A DNA stretch of 64,000 nucleotides. Source: Saccharothrix espanaensis DSM 44229 (GTDB lineage: Bacteria > Actinomycetota > Actinomycetes > Mycobacteriales > Pseudonocardiaceae). The stretch spans positions 868,001-932,000 of the forward strand of contig NC_019673.1 of the NCBI RefSeq assembly GCF_000328705.1. The letters run 5' to 3'. The notes beneath the pieces are model-generated. The model did not search any database. It worked only from the letters and a program-made list of their open reading frames with translations, and had not been told where the DNA came from. Position numbers and translations under genes: made by a program. Below, piece by piece: positions 52,037 to 60,685 of the stretch (the first letter of the stretch is position 1; each line of letters opens with the position of its first letter).

Positions 52037-52876
52037 GTGCAGGAACAGCTGGGGTTCGATTTCGGCGCGATGCCGAAGAAGCTCGTGCGGGTCACCCCGT
52101 CGAAGCTCTCGACGTGGGCGGACTGCCCGCGCCGGTTCCGCATGGCCTACGTGGACCGGCCGACACCGCCGCGCGGCGGCGCGTGGGCGCACAACACGCT
52201 CGGCGCGGTCGTGCACAACGCGCTCAAGGCGCTGTTCGACCTGCCGGCCGAGCGCCGCACCCCGGAGCAGGCGGTGGCCCAGCTGCACCGCCAGTGGAAG
52301 AACGACGGGTTCCGCGACGCCGAGCAGGCCGCCGTGTACCGGGGCCGCGCCGAGGGCTGGGTGCGCGACTACGTCGGCGGGCTCGACACGTCGATCGAGC
52401 CGCTGGGCATCGAGCGCTGGGTGTCCACGCCGACCGCCCGGATCGTCGCGGAGGGCCGGGTCGACCGGATCGACCTGCGCGAGGGCGAGCTGGTCATCGT
52501 CGACTACAAGACCGGGCGGCACGCGCTGAGCGCGGACGACGCGCGCGGCTCCCAGGCGCTGGCGCTGTACGCCCTGGCGGCCCGGCGGACCCTGCGCAAG
52601 CCGTGCCGGCGGGTGGAGCTGCACCACCTGCCCACCGGGGCGGTCGCGGTGTGGGAGCACACCGACGAGAGCCTCGCGCGGCACGTCTCGCGGGCCGAGG
52701 AGGCCGCCGACGAGATCGGCTTGGCCGCCGACACCCTCGCCGCCGGCGGCGACCCGGAGATCCTCTACCCGCCCCGCACCGGCAACCAGTGCACCTGGTG
52801 CGACTTCCGCCGGAGCTGCCCGGAGGGGCAGCAGGCGGCACCGACACTCGACCCGTGGGCTCTGCTCGCGCCGTAG
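52037..52876 (+). CDS. RecB/Cas4-like PD-(D/E)XK nuclease with Fe-S cysteines
   Basis: 279 aa. Starts with PSKLSTWADCPRRFRMAYVD (first Cys), nuclease core EGRVDRIDLREGELVIVDYK (D...D-x-K), and ends with QCTWCDFRRSC (C-x2-C-x5-C). Together these give the four-Cys Fe-S cluster of the AddB/Cas4/RecB family. Stand-alone nuclease without helicase, as Rv2119 in mycobacteria. GTG start with TAGTTT ending 6 nt upstream. DNA repair role inferred. No CRISPR-associated genes are nearby. Confidence 0.88.
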   Translation: MQEQLGFDFGAMPKKLVRVTPSKLSTWADCPRRFRMAYVDRPTPPRGGAWAHNTLGAVVHNALKALFDLPAERRTPEQAVAQLHRQWKNDGFRDAEQAAVYRGRAEGWVRDYVGGLDTSIEPLGIERWVSTPTARIVAEGRVDRIDLREGELVIVDYKTGRHALSADDARGSQALALYALAARRTLRKPCRRVELHHLPTGAVAVWEHTDESLARHVSRAEEAADEIGLAADTLAAGGDPEILYPPRTGNQCTWCDFRRSCPEGQQAAPTLDPWALLAP

Positions 52877-52884
52877 GGAGAGCC

Positions 52885-53181
52885 GTGACGATGGTGGAGA
52901 CCGAGCCGCGCGTGCTGCGGACGTGGCGCGGGGTCGGCGGCAGCGTGGCCGTGGGCCTCGTGCTGCTGGCGCTGGCGCTGATCGGCGTGCAGGTCTACGC
53001 GGGCCTGCACGACCTGCCCGGACCGGGCGTGGGCGTGGTGCTGGGCCACTTGCTGGCCGCCGCGGTGGCCGTGGTGGCGCAGGTCGTCGCCGACCGGCGC
53101 ACCGGCTGGGTCGCCGGGCTGTGCGGCCTGGCGGTGCTGGTGGCCGGCGCTACGACGCTGTGGGTGTTCTGGTGGGCGTGA
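52885..53181 (+). CDS. Small hypothetical membrane protein
   Basis: 98 aa with three membrane helices (GGSVAVGLVLLALALIGVQV; VLGHLLAAAVAVVAQVV; AGLCGLAVLVAGATTLWVFW). GTG start with TAGGGAGAG upstream, 8 bp after the nuclease gene, so likely co-transcribed. No family recognised. Confidence 0.75.
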   Translation: MTMVETEPRVLRTWRGVGGSVAVGLVLLALALIGVQVYAGLHDLPGPGVGVVLGHLLAAAVAVVAQVVADRRTGWVAGLCGLAVLVAGATTLWVFWWA

Positions 53182-53196
53182 GCCAGGCCCGGGTGG

Positions 53197-54072
53197 TCAG
53201 GCGCTGAGCCAGGCCCGCCAGGTCGGCAGGAGGGTGGCCAGCAGCGCCTCGGGGGCCTCGGTGTTCGGCGAGTGCAGGACGCCCTTGAGGACGGCGAAGT
53301 CGGCGTCGAGGCGTTCGGCCATGTCCCGCTGCGCGGCCGCCGACCAGGCGTCGTCCAGCTCGCCGCAGACCACCAGGCACGGCGTGCCCGACGAGCGCAG
53401 CGACCGCGCCAGCTTCGCCACCAGGTCCGGCTCGGTGCGCAGCGCGTCGCCCATGCCGAGCAGGCCCGCGGCCGTGGAGCGGCCGAACCGGGACCGGTAG
53501 AAGTCCTTGAGCCCCTCCGGGAGCAGCGCCCACTGCGGGTTCAGCGCGGCGCGGACGAGGGTGAACTCGTACAACGCCGCGACGCCCTGCTCGCGCAGCA
53601 GCGGTTCGCCCTGCTCCAGCGCGAGCCGGCGCTCGCCCGGCGGCAGCTCCGAGGGCCCCGACGACAGCAGCGTCAACCCGGTGATCGGGGCCTGCGCGAG
53701 CACCGCGCCCCGGCACACCAGCCCGCCGTAGGAGTGGCCGAGCAGCAGCACCCGCCGGCCGTCCGCGGTGAGCTTGCCGACCAGCTCGGCCACCGCCGCG
53801 CCCAGCGGACCGGGGTGGTAGTCGGCCTCGGCGACCGGGCCCGCCGACTCGTACTGGCCGGGCAGGTCGATCGCCACGACCTCCAGACCGGCGTCCGCGA
53901 TCGGGTCGAGCAGCGGCGCGAAGTCCTCTTTGGACCCGGTGTAGCCGGGCACCAGCAACGCCGTCGCGCCGATGTCGACACCGGCCGCGGGCGCGCGCAG
54001 GGCGGCGACCGGACCGTACCGGCCGGGCAGGTCGACGCGGTGCGCGCGGTGCGGGCTGAGCTGCGAGTGCAC
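53197..54072 (-). CDS. Alpha/beta hydrolase
   Basis: 291 aa. Oxyanion region LLVPGYTGSKEDF, nucleophile GHSYGGLV (about 115), acidic residue in CGELDDAWS and His in VLHSPNTEAP. Substrate unknown. Convergent with the membrane protein gene; the propeller protein on the same strand ends 54 bp upstream. Confidence 0.87.
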   Translation of the reverse strand: MHSQLSPHRAHRVDLPGRYGPVAALRAPAAGVDIGATALLVPGYTGSKEDFAPLLDPIADAGLEVVAIDLPGQYESAGPVAEADYHPGPLGAAVAELVGKLTADGRRVLLLGHSYGGLVCRGAVLAQAPITGLTLLSSGPSELPPGERRLALEQGEPLLREQGVAALYEFTLVRAALNPQWALLPEGLKDFYRSRFGRSTAAGLLGMGDALRTEPDLVAKLARSLRSSGTPCLVVCGELDDAWSAAAQRDMAERLDADFAVLKGVLHSPNTEAPEALLATLLPTWRAWLSA

Positions 54073-54126
54073 GTCTCGAAGTGTGCCGCACTCCGCCCGT
54101 GCGCGCGTGGGTGAACGAGCGCGGCG

Positions 54127-55623
54127 CTACCGCAGGGCGACCAGCGTGTCGCCGCGCTGCTCCAGCACGACCGGCCCCTCGGTGCCCATCAGGACCGGGC
54201 CGGTGTAGCCGCCCCGGTCGACCGGCACGCGGCCGATCTCCTGGCCGGAGACCTGGTCGACCACCTTCAACCCGTCCGGCACCGGGATCAGCGCGCGGCC
54301 CGCCAGCGTCGTGCCGGGGCCCTGCGACGGGGTCGTCCACAGCGGGTTCAGGTCGGCCAGGGTCAGCGCGATCGTGCGCGACCCGGTGAACCAGTAGACG
54401 TTCGCGGTGCTGGTCATCGTGGACACCACCCGGCCCGGGGGGTCGCCCGCCAGCTCCTGCTCGGACACCTCGACCGGGTACTCCTGGATCAGCCCGCCGG
54501 TCTCCGCGTCGAACACGATCAGCTTGCCCGGCACGGCCACCGCGACCCGGTTGGCGGTCACCGCGACCACCCGCGCGCCCTTGACGCCGACCAGCGCGGT
54601 GCTGAGCACCTGCGGCTCGTCGGACTTCTCCGGGTTGGGCTTGAGCACCGTGATCCGGTCGGACGGGTCCTGGTTGTAGCACCGCTCGATCACCGCGGCC
54701 TTGCCGCCGCTGACCGCGAACGAGCCGTACTCGCAGCCCGGCCGGGGTTGCTTCCCCGCGTTCACGATCGCGCGCAGCGTGCCGTACTCCAGCGACCGCA
54801 CCAGGTCGTCGCGCCGGTACACCTCGAAGTACGTCCCGCCGGTGGCCAGCACGTGCGAGCCCTCGTTGAGCAGGCGGGTGTCCAGCGCGGCGTCGCCGTT
54901 GCGCTGCGGGCCGCGCTTGCCCGACGCGGCGTCCAACGTGGTCAGCTCGGAGCAGTTGGTGTCCTTGCGGTAGAGCGCGAACACCTTGCCCCAGGCGGTG
55001 CTCACCGTGCACAGCGGCAGGTCCCGGCTGTAGCGCCAGCGGACCTCGCCGGTCAGCGCGTCCCGGCCGACGACCTCGCCGTTGTCCCCGGTCGCCACCA
55101 CCGAGTCCAGGTGCACCGGCACCTGGGTGGCGGCGCTCGGGGCCCGCCACAGCTCACCCAGTGACGGCGGCAGCACCGTCACCGGTTCGAGCGGCGTGAT
55201 CTGGCTGGGTCCGGTCTGCGAGGTGGTGTTGCGGGCATCGCTGAACACCCACACCAGCCCGGCCGCGACCAGGATCCCGACCACGACCAGGGCCAGGGCC
55301 ACGTAGTCGCCCCTGGTCCGCCACGTCCGCACGGGACCCACCGGCCCGTCGTCGGTGCTGCCGGGGGAGGGGTCCGCCAAGACGTCCTCGGTGGTCGGCT
55401 GGTCGGCGTCGTCGTCGGCGGAGCGCTGCGCGCCCGTCGAACGCCCGGCGCTCGCGCCCGTCGACTGCTCGGCGGCCGTGCCCGTCGACTGCTCGGCCAC
55501 GGCGTCCGTTGAACGCTCCGCGACAGCACCCGTCGACTGCTCCGCGACAGCACCCGTTGAACGCTCCGCGTTCGCGTCCACCACGACCTGCCCGTTCGAC
55601 TCCGCCTGTTCCGGCTGGCCCAC
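54127..55623 (-). CDS. Membrane-anchored PQQ-like beta-propeller protein (Rv3212-like)
   Basis: 498 aa. The cytoplasmic N-terminus (about 1-105) contains six imperfect 8-residue repeats of the type AEQSTGAV (about 15-65). One membrane helix (VALALVVVGILVAAGLVWVF) lies at about 112-132. An extracytoplasmic domain of beta-propeller blades (VVATGDNGEVVGRDALTGEV; LIVFDAETGGLIQEYPV) follows. GTG 55623 is chosen; the open frame runs much further upstream but overlaps rhlE. Adjacent to rhlE as in mycobacteria. Confidence 0.82.
   Translation of the reverse strand: MGQPEQAESNGQVVVDANAERSTGAVAEQSTGAVAERSTDAVAEQSTGTAAEQSTGASAGRSTGAQRSADDDADQPTTEDVLADPSPGSTDDGPVGPVRTWRTRGDYVALALVVVGILVAAGLVWVFSDARNTTSQTGPSQITPLEPVTVLPPSLGELWRAPSAATQVPVHLDSVVATGDNGEVVGRDALTGEVRWRYSRDLPLCTVSTAWGKVFALYRKDTNCSELTTLDAASGKRGPQRNGDAALDTRLLNEGSHVLATGGTYFEVYRRDDLVRSLEYGTLRAIVNAGKQPRPGCEYGSFAVSGGKAAVIERCYNQDPSDRITVLKPNPEKSDEPQVLSTALVGVKGARVVAVTANRVAVAVPGKLIVFDAETGGLIQEYPVEVSEQELAGDPPGRVVSTMTSTANVYWFTGSRTIALTLADLNPLWTTPSQGPGTTLAGRALIPVPDGLKVVDQVSGQEIGRVPVDRGGYTGPVLMGTEGPVVLEQRGDTLVALR
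55430..55580 (-). repeat. Coding tandem repeat in propeller protein
   Basis: About six imperfect 24-bp units encode AE(Q/R)STGAV-type octapeptides. Nucleotide identity between units is high (GAACGCTCC/GACTGCTCC alternation), suggesting recent expansion. Confidence 0.7.
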
Positions 55624-55697
55624 TGCCCGGCTCCCGATGGTTCGGTGATCTGTCCGGCCACATGCTGCCGCACGTGGCCGGAGATCCGTGTGAGGAG

Positions 55698-58184
55698 TCA
55701 GTCTGCCGACGGCGGGGCGTCCGCGGAACCTTCCGTCTCGGTTCGCGTGGCGCGGCGACGGGTGCGGGGGCGCTCGGTCTCCTCCGCGTCCGCCGGTTCC
55801 GCCTTGCGCCTGGTCCGGGAGCGGGTGTCCGCTTCCTCGGGCTGCGCTTCGGCGGTGGCCTCGGCCGTCTTGCGGGTCCGCGTCCGCTTGGGCGCGGCCT
55901 CGGCCGGCTGGTCGGACGTCTCCGCGACCTCGGCGGGTGCCGCGGCCTTGCGGGTACGGGCCCGCTTCGGGGCCGCCGGTTCGACCGCCGTCTCGACCGC
56001 GGGCTCGGCGTCGGCCGGGGTGGCCTCCGCCGGGGCTTCGACGGCCTTCTTCCGCGTCCGGGTGCGCTTGGGCGCGGCCTCTGCGACCGGCTCTGCGACC
56101 GGCTCTGCGACCGGCTCTGCGACCGGCTCCGCGGCCGGCTCGGTGACGGCCTCGGCGGGCGCGGGCTCGGCCTTCTTGCGGGTGCGGGTGCGCCTGGGCG
56201 TGACCGCTTCGGCCGGGGCCTCTGCGGGCGCTTCGGCGACCGGCGCGGCCACCGGCTCCGCTACCGGCGCGGCAACCGCGTCGGCGGCGGGTGCCTGCGG
56301 CGCGGCGTCGGCGGGGGCGTCGGTCGACGCTCCAGCCCGGCTGCGCCGACGGCTGCGGGTGGGCGCGGCGTCGGCCGGTGCTTCGGCCTTCGGCGCGTCC
56401 GGGATCGCGACCGCTTCGGCCGGGGTGGCGGCCTCGACCGGCGCGTGCTCGACGGCCGTGCCGTTGACCGCGACGGCCTCGGGCGCGGAGCCGTCGGCCA
56501 CCGCGGCGGCCTCGCCGGCCGAACTGCCACGACGACGGCGGCGGCGCGACCGGGTGTGCTCGGTGGAGCCCGCCTCGCCGTTCGGCGACCCGCCCTCGGC
56601 CTGGCCGTTCGGCGACCCGCCCTCGGCCGTGACGCCCTCCGCCGGGACACCGCCCCGGCTGCGCCGGCGACGCCGGGTCCGGCCGCCGCCGTTCTCGGTG
56701 CCGTCCTCGGTGGCCGCCGGCTCGCCGCTCGTGGTCGGCGACCCCGGCGAACCGGGCGCGCCGCGCTTGCGACCGCGCTTGCGGGGCTTGCGCTCGCCCT
56801 TGAGGTTCTCCTCCGGCTCGGCGTCCAGGCCCGCGCGGGTGCGCAGGCCCAGCGGCAGCCGGCCGGTCGAGCCCGCCGGGATGTGCAGCTCGGCGAACAG
56901 GTGGTCCGACGTCGAGTACGTCTCCACCGGCTCCGGCTTGCCCAGGTTGAGCGCGTCGCTGATCGACTTCCAGCGCGGCATCTCGTCCCAGTCGACCAGC
57001 GTGACGGCGACGCCCGTGCGGCCCGCGCGGCCCGTCCGGCCGATGCGGTGCACGTAGGTCTTCTCGTCCTCCGGGCACTGGTAGTTGATGACGTGCGTGA
57101 CGCCCTCGACGTCGATGCCGCGCGCGGCCACGTCCGTCGCCACCAGCACGTCGATCTTGCCGCTGCGGAACGCCCGCAGCGCCTGCTCGCGCGCGCCCTG
57201 GCCCAGGTCGCCGTGCACGGCCGCCGCGGCGAACCCGCGCTCGACCATCTCGTCCGCGACCTTCTGCGCCGTGCGCTTGGTGCGGGTGAAGATCATGCAC
57301 AGGCCGCGGTCGCGGGCCTGCAACGCGCGCGCTAGCAGCTCGGTCTTGTCCAGCGCGTGCGCCCGGTAGACGAACTGCTCGGTGCGCTCGTGGATCGCGC
57401 CCGCGTCGTTCTCCTCGGCGCGCACGTGCGTGGGCTGGTTGAGGAACGTGCGGGCCAGCGTGATGATCGGCCCCGGCATGGTCGCCGAGAACAGCATGGT
57501 CTGCCGCTCGTCGGGCACCATGCGCAGGATGCGCTCGATGTCGGGCAGGAAGCCCAGGTCGAGCATCTCGTCGGCCTCGTCCAGCACCAGCCCGCGGACC
57601 TTGCCCAGCACCAGGTGGCGCTGCTCGGCCAGGTCGAGCAGCCGGCCCGGGGTGCCCACGACCAGGTCCACGCCCTTGCGCAGGGCGTTGATCTGCGGCT
57701 CGTACGGCCGGCCGCCGTAGATGGCCATCACCCGCACGCCCAGGTGCTTGGCGGCGTCGGTGAGGTCGTGGGTGACCTGCAGGCACAGCTCGCGGGTCGG
57801 CACCACGACCAGCGCCTGCGGCGTGCCGTCACCCGGCACGGTGATCCGCTGGAGCAGCGGGATGCCGAAACCCAGGGTCTTGCCGGTGCCCGTGCGGGCC
57901 TGCCCGATGACGTCGTCGCCGGCCAGCGCCAGCGGCAGCGTCAGCTCCTGGATGGCGAACGCCCGCTCGATGCCGGCCTCGGCCAGCGCGCGGACGATCT
58001 CGGCGTGCACGCCCAGCTCGGCGAACGTGGGGGAGTCGGTCCGGACCGGGGCGTTGGCGACCAGCGGGTGGGAGGTGTCCACGTCGGGGACTCCCAGCTC
58101 GCTGTGCTCCAAGGCCACCGGGTCCAGCTGGGTCTGTTCGTTTGTCGCGGTCAGGATGATCGCCTCTCTCGTACCAGCGCGCAC
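55698..58184 (-). CDS. rhlE: DEAD-box RNA helicase RhlE with long repetitive tail
   Basis: 828 aa from GTG 58184. The start is uncertain: a CTG at 58154 and upstream codons are possible. The helicase core (about 50-450) has Q motif FAIQELTLP, Walker A ARTGTGKT, VLDEADEMLD, LFSATMP and HRIGRTGRAGR. The about 370-residue tail is low complexity. Basic KRTRTRK/RRRRR blocks alternate with Ala/Pro/Glu stretches, including AEPVAEPVAEPVAE. This resembles the tails of actinobacterial RNase E/RhlE and may bind RNA or a degradosome. Confidence 0.9.
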   Translation of the reverse strand: MRAGTREAIILTATNEQTQLDPVALEHSELGVPDVDTSHPLVANAPVRTDSPTFAELGVHAEIVRALAEAGIERAFAIQELTLPLALAGDDVIGQARTGTGKTLGFGIPLLQRITVPGDGTPQALVVVPTRELCLQVTHDLTDAAKHLGVRVMAIYGGRPYEPQINALRKGVDLVVGTPGRLLDLAEQRHLVLGKVRGLVLDEADEMLDLGFLPDIERILRMVPDERQTMLFSATMPGPIITLARTFLNQPTHVRAEENDAGAIHERTEQFVYRAHALDKTELLARALQARDRGLCMIFTRTKRTAQKVADEMVERGFAAAAVHGDLGQGAREQALRAFRSGKIDVLVATDVAARGIDVEGVTHVINYQCPEDEKTYVHRIGRTGRAGRTGVAVTLVDWDEMPRWKSISDALNLGKPEPVETYSTSDHLFAELHIPAGSTGRLPLGLRTRAGLDAEPEENLKGERKPRKRGRKRGAPGSPGSPTTSGEPAATEDGTENGGGRTRRRRRSRGGVPAEGVTAEGGSPNGQAEGGSPNGEAGSTEHTRSRRRRRRGSSAGEAAAVADGSAPEAVAVNGTAVEHAPVEAATPAEAVAIPDAPKAEAPADAAPTRSRRRSRAGASTDAPADAAPQAPAADAVAAPVAEPVAAPVAEAPAEAPAEAVTPRRTRTRKKAEPAPAEAVTEPAAEPVAEPVAEPVAEPVAEAAPKRTRTRKKAVEAPAEATPADAEPAVETAVEPAAPKRARTRKAAAPAEVAETSDQPAEAAPKRTRTRKTAEATAEAQPEEADTRSRTRRKAEPADAEETERPRTRRRATRTETEGSADAPPSAD
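56079..56126 (-). repeat. Perfect 12-bp x4 tandem repeat in rhlE
   Basis: CTCTGCGACCGG (plus-strand reading) is repeated four times exactly, with a fifth degenerate unit. It encodes EPVA repeats. Copy-number changes would keep the frame. Confidence 0.85.
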
Positions 58185-58457
58185 GGCCTGTACGGGCCAC
58201 TCGACCGCGCCTACCGCCTCGCGGCCGCGCGAAGCGGCCGGGCGTGTGGCGCGGGAGGGCCTGCGAGGTATGCGCGCACCCTCTCCTGGCGGCACGGTGC
58301 CGCCGTAGTCGGCTCTCGGCACCGCTGCGAGCCCCTGCTGGGCCGCGCCGCGCCGGGCGTCGGGTAGTCACTCTACCTGCCGACTAGGCCGTTCGGGGTG
58401 GAACGCCCGTGGTGGCTGCGGAGTCGCGTGCCTGGGGTGTTGTGAAGACCACCCGAC

Positions 58458-58470
58458 TAGGCTCGCGGCC
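58458..58470 (+). promoter_or_regulatory. Putative leaderless -10 box for ferritin-like gene
   Basis: TAGGCT at 58458-58463 ends 7 nt before the ATG at 58471, with no Shine-Dalgarno sequence. Confidence 0.45.
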
Positions 58471-59136
58471 ATGGGTGACGCAGCGGTGGTGTCCGGCCAG
58501 GTGGCCGAAGGTGTGGTCGACCTGCTCGGCGCACTGGCCTACGGCGAGCTGTCGGCGTTCGACCGGATGGCGGAGGACGCGCGGACCGCGCCGACGCTGG
58601 CCGGGCGCGCCGACCTGTCCGCGATGGCGGCGGCCGAGATCGGGCACTTCACCCTGATCGAGCGGTACCTGGCCGACCACGGGCACGTCCTGGAGGACGC
58701 GATGAGCCCGTTCGTGGCGGGTTTCGACGCGTTCCACGCCTCGACGGCGCCCAAGTCGTGGCACGAGTCGCTGGTCAAGGCCTACGTCGGCGACGGCCTG
58801 GCGGCGGACTTCTACCGCGAGGTCGCCCAGTGGCTCGACCAGCCGACCAAGGAGCTGGTGCTCGCGGTGCTGGCCGACACGGGCCACTCGGCGTTCGCCG
58901 AGCGCGAAGTCCGGGCGGCCTGCGGCGCGGACCCGAAGATCAAGGACCGGCTCACGCTGTGGGGTCGCCGGCTGCTCGGCGAGGCGTTGACGCAGGCCCA
59001 GTACGTGGTGGCGGAGCGGGACCCGCTCGCCGAGCTGATCGTGCGGGGCTCCGGCGACCTCGCCGGCATCGCCGCGCTGTTCCGGCGGCTCCAGCAGAGC
59101 CACACGCGGCGCATGACGGCGCTCGGGCTCGGCTAG
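58471..59136 (+). CDS. Ferritin-like-fold protein (Rv3210c-like)
   Basis: A 221-aa all-helical protein. Glu/His ligand candidates sit in [29 protein letters not shown] (E-x2-H) and [10 protein letters not shown], fitting a di-iron four-helix bundle. It resembles the MiaE-like/ferritin-like family. Substrate unknown. Divergent from rhlE with 286 bp between starts. Confidence 0.8.
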   Translation: MGDAAVVSGQVAEGVVDLLGALAYGELSAFDRMAEDARTAPTLAGRADLSAMAAAEIGHFTLIERYLADHGHVLEDAMSPFVAGFDAFHASTAPKSWHESLVKAYVGDGLAADFYREVAQWLDQPTKELVLAVLADTGHSAFAEREVRAACGADPKIKDRLTLWGRRLLGEALTQAQYVVAERDPLAELIVRGSGDLAGIAALFRRLQQSHTRRMTALGLG

Positions 59137-59156
59137 GGTTGATTTCGACAGTTGTC

Positions 59157-59178
59157 TGACCGCCGAGTTGGGCGGTCA
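59157..59178 (+). terminator. Hairpin between ferritin-like and DUF3107 genes
   Basis: TGACCGCC pairs with GGCGGTCA around a 6-nt loop, 20 bp after the ferritin-like stop and 20 bp before the DUF3107 start. Confidence 0.5.
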
Positions 59179-59198
59179 ACGCGTGTACGGAGGTCAGC

Positions 59199-59423
59199 GT
59201 GGAGGTCAGGGTCGGCGTCGCGGACAGTCCGCGTGAGCTCGTGGTGTCGAGCTCTCTGTCCCCCGATGAGGTCGAATCGCAGGTCGCGGACGCGCTGAGG
59301 GCGGGCAGCGGCCACCTGACGCTGGTCGACCAGAAGGGTGCCCGCTACGTGGTGCCCGCGAGCCGCATCGCGTACGTGGAGATCGGTCCGAGCGACTCGC
59401 GCAAGGTCGGCTTCACGGCGTAA
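59199..59423 (+). CDS. DUF3107 protein (Rv3208A-like)
   Basis: A 74-aa soluble protein, MEVRVGVADSPRELVV..., ending DSRKVGFTA. The pattern DSPRELVVSSSLSPDEV and YVVPASRIAYVEIG is that of DUF3107, conserved in actinobacteria. GTG start with GGAGGTC 4 nt upstream. Function unknown. Confidence 0.9.
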   Translation: MEVRVGVADSPRELVVSSSLSPDEVESQVADALRAGSGHLTLVDQKGARYVVPASRIAYVEIGPSDSRKVGFTA

Positions 59424-59460
59424 GGACCTCGGGTCCCGTCGAGGGATCGGCAGAGCTGAC

Positions 59461-59490
59461 GAAGGGGCGTCCCGTTCGGGACGCTCCTTC
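59461..59490. terminator. Terminator after DUF3107 gene
   Basis: GAAGGGGCGTCCC pairs with GGGACGCTCCTTC (one mismatch), 4-nt loop. It separates the DUF3107 gene from the convergent DUF4873 gene. Confidence 0.75.
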
Positions 59491-59550
59491 GTCGTGCCCG
59501 GTCCGCGGGCGCCAAAACCCGCCGCCAAAACCCGCCGTCGGATGTCGCCG

Positions 59551-59880
59551 TCAGATGTCGGCGGAGGGCTCCGGCGCGGGCGGGATCACGAACGGCGGCG
59601 TGCTCGTCCCGGCGACCCGGTAGCGCCGCCACGGGTCGGGGTCGGTCAGCGCGCCGGTCGCCGAGCCGTCCGGGGTGCGCAGCAGCGCGGTCCGCGCGCC
59701 GGCCTCCACCAGCTCGGTGACCTGGTCGTTCGCCGCGACGCGGCCGTACCAGTGGTAGCGGCCGTCGATCGGCTGGAAGTACCCGCGCAGCTCGACGTCC
59801 ACGGCCACCTCGCGCTGGTCGAACACCAGCACCGCCGCGCCGGTGTAGCCGTCCTCGTCGTGGTCGTGCTCTTCGGACAT
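59551..59880 (-). CDS. DUF4873 domain-containing protein
   Basis: 109 aa: acidic His/Asp-rich start (MSEEHDHDEDGYTGAAVLVF) then LRGYFQPIDGRYHWYGRVAA and the C-terminal DPDPWRRYRVAGTSTPPF, matching DUF4873. In some monooxygenases this domain is a C-terminal appendage; here it stands alone. The ATG overlaps the TetR stop (TGATG), so it is coupled to the regulator. A diiron oxygenase is divergent from the same locus. Confidence 0.82.
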   Translation of the reverse strand: MSEEHDHDEDGYTGAAVLVFDQREVAVDVELRGYFQPIDGRYHWYGRVAANDQVTELVEAGARTALLRTPDGSATGALTDPDPWRRYRVAGTSTPPFVIPPAPEPSADI

Positions 59881-60602
59881 CAGGTCTCCTCGCCGTTGAC
59901 GAGCCGCAGCCGGGCGGGCTCCTCGGTGAAATCGGTGACCAGCGGCGCGTCCGGGTCGAGCGCGACGCCCGCGGACCGGAGCAGGCCGTCGATGGCGTGC
60001 CAGATGATGGTGGCCAGGTAGTCGCTCAGGCTCGCCCGGGTCATCGACTGGCGGTCCAGCCACCAGTCGCCGGCGTTCTGCACCATGCCGACCAGGGCGT
60101 GCGCCCACGGCTCGGCCCCGCCGGAGTCCATGTCGAACGCGCGCAGGTAGTCGCCCAGCAGGCGGGCCAGCGCGGCGGCGATGAGCTGCTTGTCCTCCTG
60201 CACCACGTCCTGCTCGACGGGGCGGTCGGTGAACGACTTGCGCACCACGAACCGGTAGAGGTTCGGGTTCTCCTCGATCACCGACAGGTAGGCGTCGACG
60301 ATGCCGCGGATCCGGGCGCGGATCGGGCCCTCGTGGCTGATCGCCGGGACCATCTTGTCCATCAGCATCTCGGTGCCGCGCTGCCCGACCGCCAGGTACA
60401 GGTCCGACTTGTCGGTGAAGTGCCGGTACAGCACGGGTTTGCTGACGCCCGCCGCGGCCGCGATCTCGTCCATGCCGACCTCGGGGCCGTGCGCGGCCAC
60501 GGCGCGGATCGTCGCTTCGACGAACTCCGCCCGGCGCGCCTCCCGGTGCCCCTTCCAGCGCTCCCGGCGTGCGTCCGTTCCGCCCTTGACAGTTCGAGCC
60601 AT
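59880..60602 (-). CDS. TetR-family transcriptional regulator
   Basis: 240 aa. The HTH is MDEIAAAAGVSKPVLYRHFT (about 45-64), preceded by a basic N-terminus. The C-terminal ligand domain is of the Rv3208 type (ENPNLYRFVVRKSF). ATG 60602 has TAGCGT ending 7 nt upstream. Divergent from the diiron oxygenase gene; a perfect palindrome lies between them. Coupled to the DUF4873 gene. Confidence 0.9.
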   Translation of the reverse strand: MARTVKGGTDARRERWKGHREARRAEFVEATIRAVAAHGPEVGMDEIAAAAGVSKPVLYRHFTDKSDLYLAVGQRGTEMLMDKMVPAISHEGPIRARIRGIVDAYLSVIEENPNLYRFVVRKSFTDRPVEQDVVQEDKQLIAAALARLLGDYLRAFDMDSGGAEPWAHALVGMVQNAGDWWLDRQSMTRASLSDYLATIIWHAIDGLLRSAGVALDPDAPLVTDFTEEPARLRLVNGEET

Positions 60603-60609
60603 GTGACGC

Positions 60610-60632
60610 ACGCTACCAGAAGTAACTGTTAC
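60610..60632. promoter_or_regulatory. TetR promoter and operator candidate
   Basis: TAGCGT (minus, 60615-60610) is the likely -10 of the TetR gene. GTAACTGTTAC (60622-60632) is a perfect 5-1-5 palindrome next to it, well placed to repress both divergent genes. Confidence 0.55.
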
Positions 60633-60685
60633 CTCAAGTCGCAGATAACCCCGCTCGCCAGGAACACCCAACCGGGAGGGACCCG

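Noticed and set aside
52037-52876. Cas4 of a CRISPR system
   Set aside because: It has the Fe-S nuclease pattern, but no cas genes or repeats are nearby; a stand-alone RecB-like nuclease is the simpler call.
55624-57786. Upstream extension of the propeller protein to 1219 aa
   Set aside because: The extra 720 codons lie over rhlE in another frame and are low-complexity; the GTG at 55623 fits the protein boundary.
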